Origin: an uncultured beta proteobacterium
GTDB lineage: Bacteria > Pseudomonadota > Gammaproteobacteria > Burkholderiales > Burkholderiaceae_C
Reading direction: 5' to 3'
DNA: 35,813 nucleotides
NCBI GenBank assembly: GCA_903844215.1
Contig: CAIMSP010000170.1
Location: 1-35,813 of the forward strand
The notes under the pieces: generated by a model
What the model was told of the DNA's origin: nothing
Database searches by the model: none
Seen by the model: only the letters and a program-made list of their open reading frames with translations
Part shown: positions 8,139-16,745 of the stretch, one piece after another
How the letters are laid out: each line of letters begins with the position of its first letter
How positions within the stretch are numbered: the stretch's first letter is position 1
Made by a program: the position numbers and the translations under genes

Positions 8139-9127
8139 GCGGCCACTCCCATCAGGGCCAGCACCGCCGCCACGATCTTCGAAGCCTGAGGCAAGGCCGC
8201 CTCCTCCATGTGGCGGGCGTAGGGAATCGGCACCTCTTCGCTGCACACGCGCGCCAGCGGTGCGTCCAGATCAAAGAACGCCTGCTCGCCAATGCGCGCC
8301 ATGACCTCGGCCGCCAAGCTACCCGAGCGCCAGGCCTCGTCCACCACCAGCGCGCGCCGGCACTTGCGCACCGAGGCCATGATGGTGGCGTCATCCAGCG
8401 GCCGCAGCACCCGCAGATCCACCACCTCGGCGGACACGCCCTGCGCCGCCAGTTCCTGTGCCGCCTGCAGCGCCTTGGGCAGACTGCCGCCGTGCGTGAT
8501 CAGGCTCACATCGGTGCCGCTGCGGCGCACGCGGGCGCTGCCAATGTCCACCGTCAGCGGTTCACTCTCGGGCAGTTCGCCCTCGCTGTTGTAGAGCTGC
8601 GCATGCTCGAAGATCAGCACCGGATCCGGGTCGGCCAACGCGGCCCGGAGCATCCAGCGCGCATCCTCCACCGTCGCCGGAGCCAGTACCCTCAGCCCCG
8701 GCACATGGGCATACCAGGCTTCAAAACTGTTGGAATGCTGGGCCGCCACTTGGCGCCCGGCTCCCGTGGCCATGCGGATCACGACCGGCACTGAAAACTG
8801 GCCGCCAGACATGTGACGCAGCATCGCGGCCGTGTTGACGATGGGGTCCAGCGCCAGCAGGCTGAAGTTGACCGTCATCACCTCGACAATCGGCCGCATG
8901 CCACCCAGCGCCGCGCCGATACCGGCGCCGACGAAGCCCAACTCCGACAGCGGCGTGTCGCGGATGCGCTCGGGACCGAACTCCTCCAGCAGCCCCTTGG
9001 ACACGGCATAGCTGCCGCCGTAGCGCCCCACGTCTTCGCCCATGAGAAAGACCCGTGGATCGGCCTGCATGGCCTCACGCAAGCCCTCTCTCAAGGCTTC
9101 GCGGTAACTGATGCGTCGGCCCATCAT
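8135..9127 (-). CDS. 2-oxo acid dehydrogenase E1 component, beta subunit
   Basis: This 330-residue protein has the usual length of E1-beta (about 325-330) in the heterotetrameric E1 family. Typical segments are [33 protein letters not shown], and the C-terminal transketolase domain with [10 protein letters not shown] and the [12 protein letters not shown] block. It pairs with E1-alpha to decarboxylate a 2-oxo acid with thiamine diphosphate and reductively acylate the E2 lipoyl group. The start ATG at 9127 overlaps the E1-alpha stop (ATGA); an in-frame ATG one codon later is possible. Confidence 0.93.
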   Translation of the reverse strand: MMGRRISYREALREGLREAMQADPRVFLMGEDVGRYGGSYAVSKGLLEEFGPERIRDTPLSELGFVGAGIGAALGGMRPIVEVMTVNFSLLALDPIVNTAAMLRHMSGGQFSVPVVIRMATGAGRQVAAQHSNSFEAWYAHVPGLRVLAPATVEDARWMLRAALADPDPVLIFEHAQLYNSEGELPESEPLTVDIGSARVRRSGTDVSLITHGGSLPKALQAAQELAAQGVSAEVVDLRVLRPLDDATIMASVRKCRRALVVDEAWRSGSLAAEVMARIGEQAFFDLDAPLARVCSEEVPIPYARHMEEAALPQASKIVAAVLALMGVAA

Positions 9128-10137
9128 GCCGCTCCGCTCGGCGTGGTCACATCACGCCACAAGTCCGCCACCGGTTCCCAGGGCGACGCTTCGGCAAAGA
9201 CCACGGCCGACTCGACTTCGGCCTTGGCTGTCGCATCCAGCGCCACAAACTCCTGCTCCGTCAGGCTGCCCTGCGCTTTGAGGCGTGCGCTGAAGCTGTG
9301 AATCGGTCCGCGCTGCTTCCACGCCTGGACCTCCTGCTTGTCCCGATAGAGTTCGGGATCAAACATCGAGTGGGCGCGAAAGCGGTAGGTTTGAAACTCC
9401 AAAAACACCGGAACGCAGCGCTCGCGCACTTGCTGCGCGGCGCTCTGTGTCGCCGTATGCGCCGCCACCACGTCCATGCCATCGACCCGTTCGGTGCTCA
9501 CGCCATAGGACGCGGCTTTCGCGCACAAGTCGGGCTGCGCTTCGGAACGCGCCAGCGCCGTTCCCATGGCGTAGAGGTTGTTCTCGCAACAAAACAGCAG
9601 CGGCAATTGCCACAGTGCGGCCAGGTTCATGGATTCATGGAACGCGCCCTCGGCCATTGCCCCCTCACCAAAGAAGCAGGCGGTGAGCGCTTCACGTTGG
9701 GACAACTTGTCGGCCAACGCCAGCCCAACCGCCAAAGGCAAGCCGCCACCGACGATGGCCTGACCGCCAAAAAAGCGCCGGGACCGATCGAACAGGTGCA
9801 TGGAGCCGCCGCGACCGCGCGAACAGCCCAGGGCTTTGCCGTACATCTCGGCCATGATGGCGTTCATCGGCACGCCGCGCAGCAAGGCGTGCCCATGCTC
9901 GCGGTACGTGGCGACGACGTTGTCCGGCGCCTGGAGTGCTTGCATGGCGCCGCCTGCCACCGCCTCCTCGCCGATATACAGATGCAGGAAGCCGCGAATC
10001 TTTTGCTGGCCATAGAGTTCAGCCGCCCGTTCCTCCATGCGGCGAATGCGCAGCATGTCGCCGAGCACGGCCTTGGAGAAACTCGTCTCCCAAGGCACTG
10101 CGCCCGCCGACGCTGCCGGCAGCGGGGAATCGCTCAT
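9124..10137 (-). CDS. pdhA: 2-oxo acid dehydrogenase E1 component, alpha subunit
   Basis: The 337-residue protein carries the thiamine diphosphate/Mg motif from [10 protein letters not shown] (157-166) to ENN (185-187), plus the substrate-side segments [13 protein letters not shown] and [10 protein letters not shown]. It is of the pyruvate/acetoin dehydrogenase E1-alpha type. It overlaps the upstream acyl-CoA synthetase gene by 4 bp and the downstream E1-beta gene by 4 bp, so the four genes acs-E1a-E1b-E2 plus ACP form a chain of overlapping frames. The combination with an AcsA-like ligase would make acetyl-CoA from both acetate and pyruvate if both substrates are the simple ones; acetoin is an alternative. 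Confidence 0.92.
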   Translation of the reverse strand: MSDSPLPAASAGAVPWETSFSKAVLGDMLRIRRMEERAAELYGQQKIRGFLHLYIGEEAVAGGAMQALQAPDNVVATYREHGHALLRGVPMNAIMAEMYGKALGCSRGRGGSMHLFDRSRRFFGGQAIVGGGLPLAVGLALADKLSQREALTACFFGEGAMAEGAFHESMNLAALWQLPLLFCCENNLYAMGTALARSEAQPDLCAKAASYGVSTERVDGMDVVAAHTATQSAAQQVRERCVPVFLEFQTYRFRAHSMFDPELYRDKQEVQAWKQRGPIHSFSARLKAQGSLTEQEFVALDATAKAEVESAVVFAEASPWEPVADLWRDVTTPSGAA

Positions 10138-11912
10138 GCCCCGGCCTCCAGTGTTGAGGTGTCGCCTTCTGGCAGGCCGAGCTCGCGCGCCTTGAGCAGA
10201 CGCCGCATGATCTTGCCGCTGCGGGTGCGCGGCAGCACCGGCAAAAAGGCGATTTCCTTGGGCGCCACGGCCGCACCCAAGCGCTTGCGCGCGTGCGCCA
10301 GGATGTCCATGCGCAAGGCCTCGTCGGCGGCGAAACCATCCTTGAGCGAGACAAAGGCCTTGACCACCTCACCCACGATAGCGTCGGGCTTGCCTATGAC
10401 GCCGGCCTCGGCCACCGCCGGATGCTCCATCAGCACGCTCTCCACCTCGAATGGGCCGATCAAGTGACCGGCCGACTTGATGACGTCATCGGCGCGCCCG
10501 ACGAACCAGAAATAGCCGTCGGTGTCGATACGCGCCAGATCGCCCGTTAGATACAGGCCAGAGGAGAAGCATCTCTGATAGCGCGCCTCGTTGTTCAGGT
10601 AGCCACGGAACATCGACGGCCAACCGGCGCGCAGCGCCAGTTCGCCCTCGACATCGGGCTGCTCAACGATGCGCACGCGCGGCGGCTCCCCTTCGGCCTC
10701 CAGGTGCTGCACGATGTACGCATCAATGCCGGGTAGCGGCCGGCCCATGGATCCGGGTTTGATATCAAAGGCCGGCGTGTTGGCAATCATGATGCCGCCG
10801 GTTTCCGTTTGCCACCAGTTGTCATGGATCGGCAGCCCCAAGGCCTCCTTGCCCCACCACACGGCCTGCGGGTTCAGCGGTTCGCCCACGCTGGCGACAA
10901 AGCGCAGCGCCGGGTAGCTGTGCCGCTGCAGTGGTTCCAGGCCGGCCTTCATCAACATGCGGATCGCCGTGGGCGCGGTGTACCAGACGCTGATGCGCTC
11001 CTGCTCCAATAATGCGTACCAGCGTTCAGCGTCGAACTCTTCACGGTCGATGAGTGAAGTCACGCCGTGCAGCAACGGCGCGATGATGCCGTAGGAGGTG
11101 CCCGTGACCCAACCCGGATCGGCCGTGCACCAGTACCGATCTTCGGGGTGCAGATCGAGCGCATAGCGCCCGGTGGCGCTGTGCGTGACCACCGCGCCGT
11201 GGACATGCAGTGCGCCCTTGGGCGTGCCGGTGGTGCCGCTGGTGAAATGCAGAAGTGCCGGATCGTCGGCCAGCGTGTCCACCGTGGTGAATTCATCGGA
11301 TGCCGCCGCCATCAACCGCTGCAGGTCCAGCGTATCGGGCTCGTGCGTGCTGGCGCCGCCTTCTCCGACCAGCAGCACGTGACGCAGCGTCGGAATTTGC
11401 CCGCGCACCGCCTTCACCTTGCGTTGGTAGAGTGCCTCGGTGGTCACCAGCAGCTGCGCCGAGCCCAGCTTGACGCGGGTGGCGATGGGTTCGGGGCCGA
11501 AGGCCGAGAACAGCGGCGTGACGACGGTACCGTTTTTCAACGCCCCCAGCACGGCAACGTAGAGTTCAGGAATGCGTCCGGCCAAGACAAACATCCGATC
11601 GCCCTTGCCCACACCCAAGGTCTGCAGAACATTGGCAAAGCGGTTCGTTTGCCGCGCCAGTTCGCCATAGCTCAACTCGACCGCAGGCAGGTTGCGCGCG
11701 ACAAAGCGCAAAGCGCAGTGAGCCCGCAACTCGCTGTTGGCATGGCGGTCCACCGCCTCAAAGCCCATATTCAGGCCACCTTGGGGCAGGCCTTGCAAGG
11801 CGCGCCGGGCCAGATCCCAGGAGAACGCCCTGCGCTCGCCCTCATAGTCGGACCATCGGGGTGGCACGCGAAGATCGACCGCAGTTTTGCGAATGACTGA
11901 CGGTCGTTCCAT
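10134..11912 (-). CDS. acsA: Acetyl-CoA synthetase-like AMP-forming ligase
   Basis: At 592 residues this is nearer to the shorter AcsA type than to the 650-residue Acs. It shows [15 protein letters not shown] (phosphate-binding loop), [10 protein letters not shown] (acetyl-CoA synthetase-type A5 motif), [17 protein letters not shown] with [20 protein letters not shown] (hinge and C-terminal domain), and [11 protein letters not shown] with the catalytic lysine. GGAGG lies just before the ATG at 11912, which is chosen over the upstream ATG at 11942. It follows the BON gene by 47 bp and overlaps E1-alpha by 4 bp. Acetate or a short-chain acid such as propionate is the likely substrate. Confidence 0.9.
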   Translation of the reverse strand: MERPSVIRKTAVDLRVPPRWSDYEGERRAFSWDLARRALQGLPQGGLNMGFEAVDRHANSELRAHCALRFVARNLPAVELSYGELARQTNRFANVLQTLGVGKGDRMFVLAGRIPELYVAVLGALKNGTVVTPLFSAFGPEPIATRVKLGSAQLLVTTEALYQRKVKAVRGQIPTLRHVLLVGEGGASTHEPDTLDLQRLMAAASDEFTTVDTLADDPALLHFTSGTTGTPKGALHVHGAVVTHSATGRYALDLHPEDRYWCTADPGWVTGTSYGIIAPLLHGVTSLIDREEFDAERWYALLEQERISVWYTAPTAIRMLMKAGLEPLQRHSYPALRFVASVGEPLNPQAVWWGKEALGLPIHDNWWQTETGGIMIANTPAFDIKPGSMGRPLPGIDAYIVQHLEAEGEPPRVRIVEQPDVEGELALRAGWPSMFRGYLNNEARYQRCFSSGLYLTGDLARIDTDGYFWFVGRADDVIKSAGHLIGPFEVESVLMEHPAVAEAGVIGKPDAIVGEVVKAFVSLKDGFAADEALRMDILAHARKRLGAAVAPKEIAFLPVLPRTRSGKIMRRLLKARELGLPEGDTSTLEAGA

Positions 11913-11959
11913 GCTGCCTCCAAACGGGGTATGCGCCCGCAAACACAGGGAAGCGTGGA

Positions 11960-12613
11960 CTACGCCTCAATCGTCAACTGGTTGTTGACACGACCGACTC
12001 CGGGCGCCGACCAAGTGGCACCTTCCGCCGCGCTTCGTTCCGCCCACGAATGCACATGTCCGCGCAAGGTGACGTTGCTGCCATCGACTTCAATCTCAAT
12101 CCGCTTGGCCTCGCGCACCGCCTGCCGAGTCAACGCGTCCTGAATTCGATTGGAAAGATTCACCGGGATCGGCAACGCCTTGAGTCGAATGTTGTCGGAG
12201 ATGCCCACGACGCCCTTGAGGGGACGCACCATGCGCTCGACCGCCCTGCGCTGAAAGTTCCAGTCCAACTCGCCTTCCAGTGTGACCCAGCCTTTTTCCA
12301 CCGTCACCTTGATCAGGTCTGCCGGCACGGAGGTGTTCCAGCTCAAGGCGTGCTCCACGGCGGCAGCGATCTCCGTGTCACTGCGTTGATGGATACCCAA
12401 GGGAATGACGTCGAGCTCGATCGCGATCGCCTTGACACCGCCCACGCGCTCTACCGCCCGCTTCGCCGCGACCTTCTCGGCGTAGGTATCGAGATGCCCG
12501 GTCAAGGTCACCACGCCTTCACTCACCGTGACACCGACCCGCGCCTCGGGGACCAGAGGATCCCAGGACAGTTCGGTCATCACATCCTTCCTCAGTTCTG
12601 CATCAGTTTTCAT
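11960..12613 (-). CDS. Triple BON-domain protein
   Basis: The 217-residue protein contains three BON repeats, each with the G-x-V-T-L-x-G core: [34 protein letters not shown] and [15 protein letters not shown]. No signal peptide is evident from this start, so it is probably cytoplasmic, as for BON proteins found with stress genes in other Proteobacteria. GAGGAG stands five bases before the ATG at 12613; the frame is open further upstream but without a good start. It is the first gene after the FNR-type promoter at 12654-12694 and probably leads the acs-E1-E2-ACP operon. BON domains bind membranes or ligands in known cases; the role here is unknown. Confidence 0.88.
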   Translation of the reverse strand: MKTDAELRKDVMTELSWDPLVPEARVGVTVSEGVVTLTGHLDTYAEKVAAKRAVERVGGVKAIAIELDVIPLGIHQRSDTEIAAAVEHALSWNTSVPADLIKVTVEKGWVTLEGELDWNFQRRAVERMVRPLKGVVGISDNIRLKALPIPVNLSNRIQDALTRQAVREAKRIEIEVDGSNVTLRGHVHSWAERSAAEGATWSAPGVGRVNNQLTIEA

Positions 12614-12653
12614 AGCGACTCCTCGCAACAAGTTCATGCCCCACCAAAACTTC

Positions 12654-12694
12654 AGCATAGGCATCCAGACATGCAACGGATTGAGAAAAATCAA
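12654..12694 (-). promoter_or_regulatory. FNR-type promoter for the BON-acs-E1-E2-ACP operon
   Basis: Read toward the BON gene the box is TTGATTTTTCTCAA (12681-12694) and the -10 is TATGCT (12654-12659), 28.5 bp from the box centre. The leader would be about 34 nt. The rest of this 301-bp divergent gap (12695-12914, upstream of the Crp/FNR gene) shows no further FNR-type box and no convincing sigma-70 promoter. Confidence 0.65.
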
Positions 12695-12914
12695 CCAGTA
12701 CGTGCCCCGTGAGCGCGCCTCCATCGATGCACAGTAAGACTAGAAACGGAGTGTTTACAGATCGTCACAGTAAGCGCGGCGATCGCGCTCATGCGTTTAC
12801 GCCACAAGGCTAGTCTGAGCCTCGTTCGCTTCGTTTTCTCAAATCAAGAAGGCTCTTTCGAAGGCTGGGTCAAACCGCCACATTCGCCTGAGCATGGACT
12901 CACTGGAGGTCACA

Positions 12915-13766
12915 ATGTCAGATTCACCCCGCCCGCAAATGCTGCAACGCAGCCATGAATCTGTCGGTGTTGAGCCGATGCGTAGCGAACGCTACGATAC
13001 CCGGTGCCATGACTACACCGCCTTGATGCCTCAAGCCGGTCCGGATCCAAGCGTCGGCGCACAGGGCGGCAGCGCAGCACGTTCGTTCTGGCGTGAATCC
13101 CTGGCGCTGGTGGAAAGACACCTCTCCTTCGGGCGACGCAAGCTGCGCACGGGGGACCGCGTCTATTTGTGCGGCCAGCCCTTTGATACGCTGTTCCTGG
13201 TGAGCGCCGGATTATTCAAGATCGTCAACCTCGCACCCGACGGGCGCGAGCAACCAGCCGGCCTGTATTTCAAAGGCGACTGGCTTGGATTCGACGGAAT
13301 ACCCTCAGGACGTCACGGCTGCTCAGCCATTGCGCTTGACAGCGGCGAGCTCTGGACCATCCGCTACGACACGCTGCTTCAGGTCAGTGCCGCCGAGCCC
13401 ATGGTCATGCGCGTGGTTTTGGCTGCCATGAGCTCCCAGCTGGCGCGCAACCGTGACTCCATGCTTTCCATGGGAACACTGACAGCGGACGCCCGTGTCG
13501 CCGACTTCCTGCTGCAATGGGCTCAAGCGCTGGCCGAGCGCGGACTGCGCACCGATCAGATCAACGTCCACATGACCCGAGCAGACATCGGACACTACCT
13601 GGGGTTGACGCTCGAATCCGTCAGCCGCGCGCTGTCCCGATTGGCACGCTGCGGGGTCATCGAGTTCAATGAAAAAGGACGCCGCGACATCAGCATCCCC
13701 AGCCTCACGGCGCTGCGCAAATTCATTCAACACAGCGCCGAGTTGGCGACGCCACTTCTGCATTAG
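12915..13766 (+). CDS. Crp/FNR-family regulator lacking most cluster cysteines
   Basis: The 283-residue protein has a cNMP-type sensor domain (about 65-165) with YFKGDWLGFDGIPSG, a dimer helix and a C-terminal helix-turn-helix. The recognition helix is TLESVSRALSRL, with E234, S237 and R238 at the FNR-type E-xx-SR positions that read TTGAT half-sites. Unlike FNR it does not keep the N-terminal Cys cluster: where FNR-type proteins have C-x2-C, this has C31-H-D-Y34, and the position of the fourth ligand is W147-like (GELWTIRY). A long N-terminal extension precedes the sensor. GGAGGT lies four bases before the ATG at 12915. Its neighbours carry FNR-type boxes, so it is a candidate local regulator. 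Its signal is unknown; DNR/NNR-like haem sensing is one possibility. Confidence 0.88.
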   Translation: MSDSPRPQMLQRSHESVGVEPMRSERYDTRCHDYTALMPQAGPDPSVGAQGGSAARSFWRESLALVERHLSFGRRKLRTGDRVYLCGQPFDTLFLVSAGLFKIVNLAPDGREQPAGLYFKGDWLGFDGIPSGRHGCSAIALDSGELWTIRYDTLLQVSAAEPMVMRVVLAAMSSQLARNRDSMLSMGTLTADARVADFLLQWAQALAERGLRTDQINVHMTRADIGHYLGLTLESVSRALSRLARCGVIEFNEKGRRDISIPSLTALRKFIQHSAELATPLLH

Positions 13767-15843
13767 TCGGCCCTGTTGCGCTATCCAGCGCCAGGAGGAT
13801 GGCGCTCGACAGATCCTCCCGATTGAACGGTTTCTGCAGCAGCGGCCAACGCCCAGGCTCATGGCGGCGCTCGTCGTCCAAGTAGTTCGCGTGCCCTGAG
13901 TTCAACAAAATGGCAAGCGCCGGCCATTGCAGCTTGGCGCGCCGTGCAAAGTCGGCTCCGGTCTCGCCGCTGCCCAGATCGATGTCCGTCATCAGCAAGT
14001 CAAACTCGGCTCCATGAACCAACTCATGCCAGGCCGAATTCGTATCCGCGTGCGCCGATACGCGGCACTTGAGCGATTCGAGAAATTCCTGCGACACGTA
14101 GCGCACCAGCGCGTCGTCCTCGAGTAGCAAAACCCTTAGCCCCGGGGGAAGTTCTCTGACTTTCGCACGGTCCGGCTCGGTGCTTGGGCTGGCTTGGACG
14201 AAGGTCGGCAGCAACAAGGTCGCCGTCGTGCCCATCCCGGGCGCGCTTTCAAGGCTGATCCTGCCGCTGGATTGCCTGACGTAGGCGTAGACCGAACTCA
14301 AGCCCAGTCCGGTTCCTCGGCCCGCATCCTTGGTGGTGAAAAATGGCTCAAACGCTCGTTCAAGCACCGCACTGTTCATCCCCGCTCCCGTATCGATGAC
14401 GCTGATGCGAACCCAGGAAGAGGACATCTCACCCACACCCTCGCGCCGGACATCGGGCGACTTTGTCGCGAGTCCGTGAACGCCACGGCACACAAAGCTC
14501 AGCGTCCCGCCCTTGGGCATGGCATCACGAGCGTTGATGGCCAGATTGAGCAACGCCGACTCCAGGTGTGCTCGATCGGCCAGGCAAGGAGGGCAATCCG
14601 CCGAAACATCCTCCAAAATGAGAATCTTCTCGCCCAGCGTGCGTCGCAGGAGTTCGGCCAGCGAAGCGATGAATTCGTGCAAATCGATGCGCGTTGGCGC
14701 CAGCATCTGGCGCCTGGAGAATTTCAGCAGCTTGCTGGTCAAATCGGCGGCGCGTCGGCTCGCTCCCGCCGTCGCACGCAGCAGTTCGGCGAGTTTGTCA
14801 TCGCCCTGTACCGCCATCCGTTCTTGCGCCATCTGCAGGTTGCCCTGAATCACCGTCAAGAGGTTGTTGAAATCGTGCGCAATTCCACCCGTGAGTTGAC
14901 CAATGCTCTCCATCTTGGCCGCCTGGCGAAGCTGCATCTCCATCTGGGCCCGCTGCAAGCTGGTCGCCAGGACGCTGGCCACTGCCTGCAGAAACTGGGT
15001 CTCATCGCGCGCGAAGTGGTTGGGCTGCTTGGAATCAACGCTGAGCACACCCACCACCTGTCCCTGATCGAACAGCGGCACCACCAGCCCGCTTCGAATG
15101 CCGTGTTGCAGCAGACTCGGCGACAAAAGGAAGCGACGGTCGCGAGCAAAGTCGGCAATCACCACCACGTCGCGCTGCTGCACCGCCAGACCAAACGCAG
15201 AATCCGCTCGTATGCCGATGCGCAGGCCCGCATCCTTGCCGCCGGTCAGCCCAAAGGCGCTGACCACTCGCAGTTCCAGGTGGTTCGGCTCTAGCAGGTA
15301 CACCAGCGAACCCTCACAGTCGAGCGCCTTCGCGACGAACGCTGGAACCAAGCGCAATAGTTCTTTGGGATCGGTCAGATCAACCGCCTGCCGGGCCAGT
15401 GCCGCCAGTTGCTCGTAGTAGCGGCTCTGACGCAGCGCCGCTTCCACGCGCGGATTGGCCAGCAAGTGACGCATCCAGACGGCCACGTAGGGCGCAGCGT
15501 GAATGCTCAGGGTGCTCAGCTCAATTTCGACCGCGACTCCATGTCCATCAGCGTGCAACGCCAGCATGGCATTGCGGGTTCCAGGCGCCCGCTCGGCGGG
15601 CGCGCGCGCCAGGGCATCTCGGCAGGCGGCATGGAAGCTGACCAGGTCCAAGGGAAACAGTTCTTCCAGTTTGCGTCCCCGCAGCTCCTGCTCGGTGTAA
15701 CCCACAATGTTCGCCACCGAGGGGCTGGCCAGGACGATGACGCCCTCCAGATTGACCAGCAGCAGCACATCCGAGTGGGTCTCGATCAAATACCGAATCA
15801 GGTCAGGAGCACTTTGCATCGCTTCATCCGCGCTGGTCGCCAT
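13723..15843 (-). CDS. Hybrid sensor histidine kinase (PAS-GAF-HisKA-HATPase-REC)
   Basis: The 706-residue soluble kinase has a PAS domain (about 10-125), a GAF domain (about 145-300), the phosphoacceptor motif GGIAHDFNN with His323, an ATPase domain (NLAINARDAM, DTGAGM, GRGTGLGLSSVYA) and a C-terminal receiver domain with LLMTDIDLG (Asp620 the likely acceptor) and a QKPF lysine. No membrane segment is visible, so it should sense an internal signal. AGGGAG precedes the ATG at 15843. It starts 11 bp after the response regulator gene and is co-transcribed with it. Its 3' end overlaps the convergent Crp/FNR gene by 44 bp. Confidence 0.93.
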   Translation of the reverse strand: MATSADEAMQSAPDLIRYLIETHSDVLLLVNLEGVIVLASPSVANIVGYTEQELRGRKLEELFPLDLVSFHAACRDALARAPAERAPGTRNAMLALHADGHGVAVEIELSTLSIHAAPYVAVWMRHLLANPRVEAALRQSRYYEQLAALARQAVDLTDPKELLRLVPAFVAKALDCEGSLVYLLEPNHLELRVVSAFGLTGGKDAGLRIGIRADSAFGLAVQQRDVVVIADFARDRRFLLSPSLLQHGIRSGLVVPLFDQGQVVGVLSVDSKQPNHFARDETQFLQAVASVLATSLQRAQMEMQLRQAAKMESIGQLTGGIAHDFNNLLTVIQGNLQMAQERMAVQGDDKLAELLRATAGASRRAADLTSKLLKFSRRQMLAPTRIDLHEFIASLAELLRRTLGEKILILEDVSADCPPCLADRAHLESALLNLAINARDAMPKGGTLSFVCRGVHGLATKSPDVRREGVGEMSSSWVRISVIDTGAGMNSAVLERAFEPFFTTKDAGRGTGLGLSSVYAYVRQSSGRISLESAPGMGTTATLLLPTFVQASPSTEPDRAKVRELPPGLRVLLLEDDALVRYVSQEFLESLKCRVSAHADTNSAWHELVHGAEFDLLMTDIDLGSGETGADFARRAKLQWPALAILLNSGHANYLDDERRHEPGRWPLLQKPFNREDLSSAILLALDSATGPTNAEVASPTRRCVE

Positions 15844-15854
15844 GGGCTGACTCC

Positions 15855-16601
15855 CTAGAGCGAGGCTCGTCGATTCAGGCCAACCGCAGGAGCAAACAAG
15901 TAACCCGCCCCGCGCACCGATTTCAAGATTTCGGGCTGGCCAGGGTTGGGTTCGAGCTTTTTCCGCAGCCGGCTCACCAGCACGTCAACGGCTCGGTCGA
16001 ACGGCGTGGCCTCGCGGCCGCGCGTGCTCTCAAGCAGGAAATCCCGCGACAAAACCCGCCCCGGGTGGGTGACAAAGACTCGAAGCAGTTCGAACTCCCC
16101 CGCCGTCAGGCCCACAACCACGCCGTCGGGAGCCGTCAATCGGCGCGCCGCGCAGTCCAATTGCCAGCCCAAGAACGTGAATCCCACGGGCGGGCGGTCG
16201 GAACCACCGGCAGATTTCACACTCGGTGAATCCGGTACCGTGCGGCGCAATACGGCCTTGACCCGCGCCAACAATTCCCGCAGGTCAAACGGCTTGGTCA
16301 CGTAATCGTCGGCGCCGATCTCCAGCCCCACGACTTTATCCACCGGGTCGCTGCGTCCGGTGACCAAAATGATGCTGGTTTGCCAGTGCTCGCGCAGGCG
16401 TCTGGCGATCACCAGTCCATCCTCGTCGGCCAAACCGATATCAAGGAGCACCAACTCTGGCGGATCGGTTCGCATCAATTCCATCAAGGCCTGCCCTGAA
16501 TGCAATTCGGTCACACGATAGCCGTTGCCGCCCAGGTATCTGGCCAGTAGCCGGCTGATATCGGGCTCGTCATCGACGACGGCAATGTGCTGCTCGGTCA
16601 T
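15855..16601 (-). CDS. OmpR-family response regulator
   Basis: The 248-residue protein has an N-terminal receiver domain (DDEPD at 10-14, acceptor Asp54 in VLLDIGL, and TKPF) and a C-terminal winged-helix DNA-binding domain (LTAGEFELLRVFVTHPGRVLS, then VDVLVSRLRKKLE and RGAGYLF). A strong GAGGAGG lies before the ATG at 16601. It is the first gene of a two-gene unit with the hybrid kinase, so the two are likely partners. Its targets are unknown; no shared repeat other than the FNR-type boxes was found in front of the neighbouring genes. Confidence 0.93.
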   Translation of the reverse strand: MTEQHIAVVDDEPDISRLLARYLGGNGYRVTELHSGQALMELMRTDPPELVLLDIGLADEDGLVIARRLREHWQTSIILVTGRSDPVDKVVGLEIGADDYVTKPFDLRELLARVKAVLRRTVPDSPSVKSAGGSDRPPVGFTFLGWQLDCAARRLTAPDGVVVGLTAGEFELLRVFVTHPGRVLSRDFLLESTRGREATPFDRAVDVLVSRLRKKLEPNPGQPEILKSVRGAGYLFAPAVGLNRRASL

Positions 16602-16683
16602 ACGCCTCCTCAAAAATGGCGACCCATCGGTCACGATTGAATTACTACGCACCGACTGCGCGCGCCTACCGGCACAGCTCTAG

Positions 16684-16698
16684 TTATCTTTTCGATAA
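16684..16698. other. 15-bp dyad upstream of the response regulator gene
   Basis: TTATC-TTTTC-GATAA is a short perfect inverted repeat in an A/T-rich patch within the 144-bp gap between groEL and the response regulator gene. It could be an operator for the two-component genes or part of a weak groEL terminator. No FNR-type box is present in this gap. Confidence 0.3.
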
Positions 16699-16745
16699 TT
16701 TACCACAGGCCGAAAACGAAACCAAAGGCGGGTCGAGGACGCAGG

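Noticed and set aside
12809-12816. TAGTCT as a -10 of an FNR-type promoter for the Crp/FNR gene itself
   Set aside because: The box position expected 28.5 bp upstream (12776-12789) contains no TTG half-site, so autoregulation by this site type is not supported.
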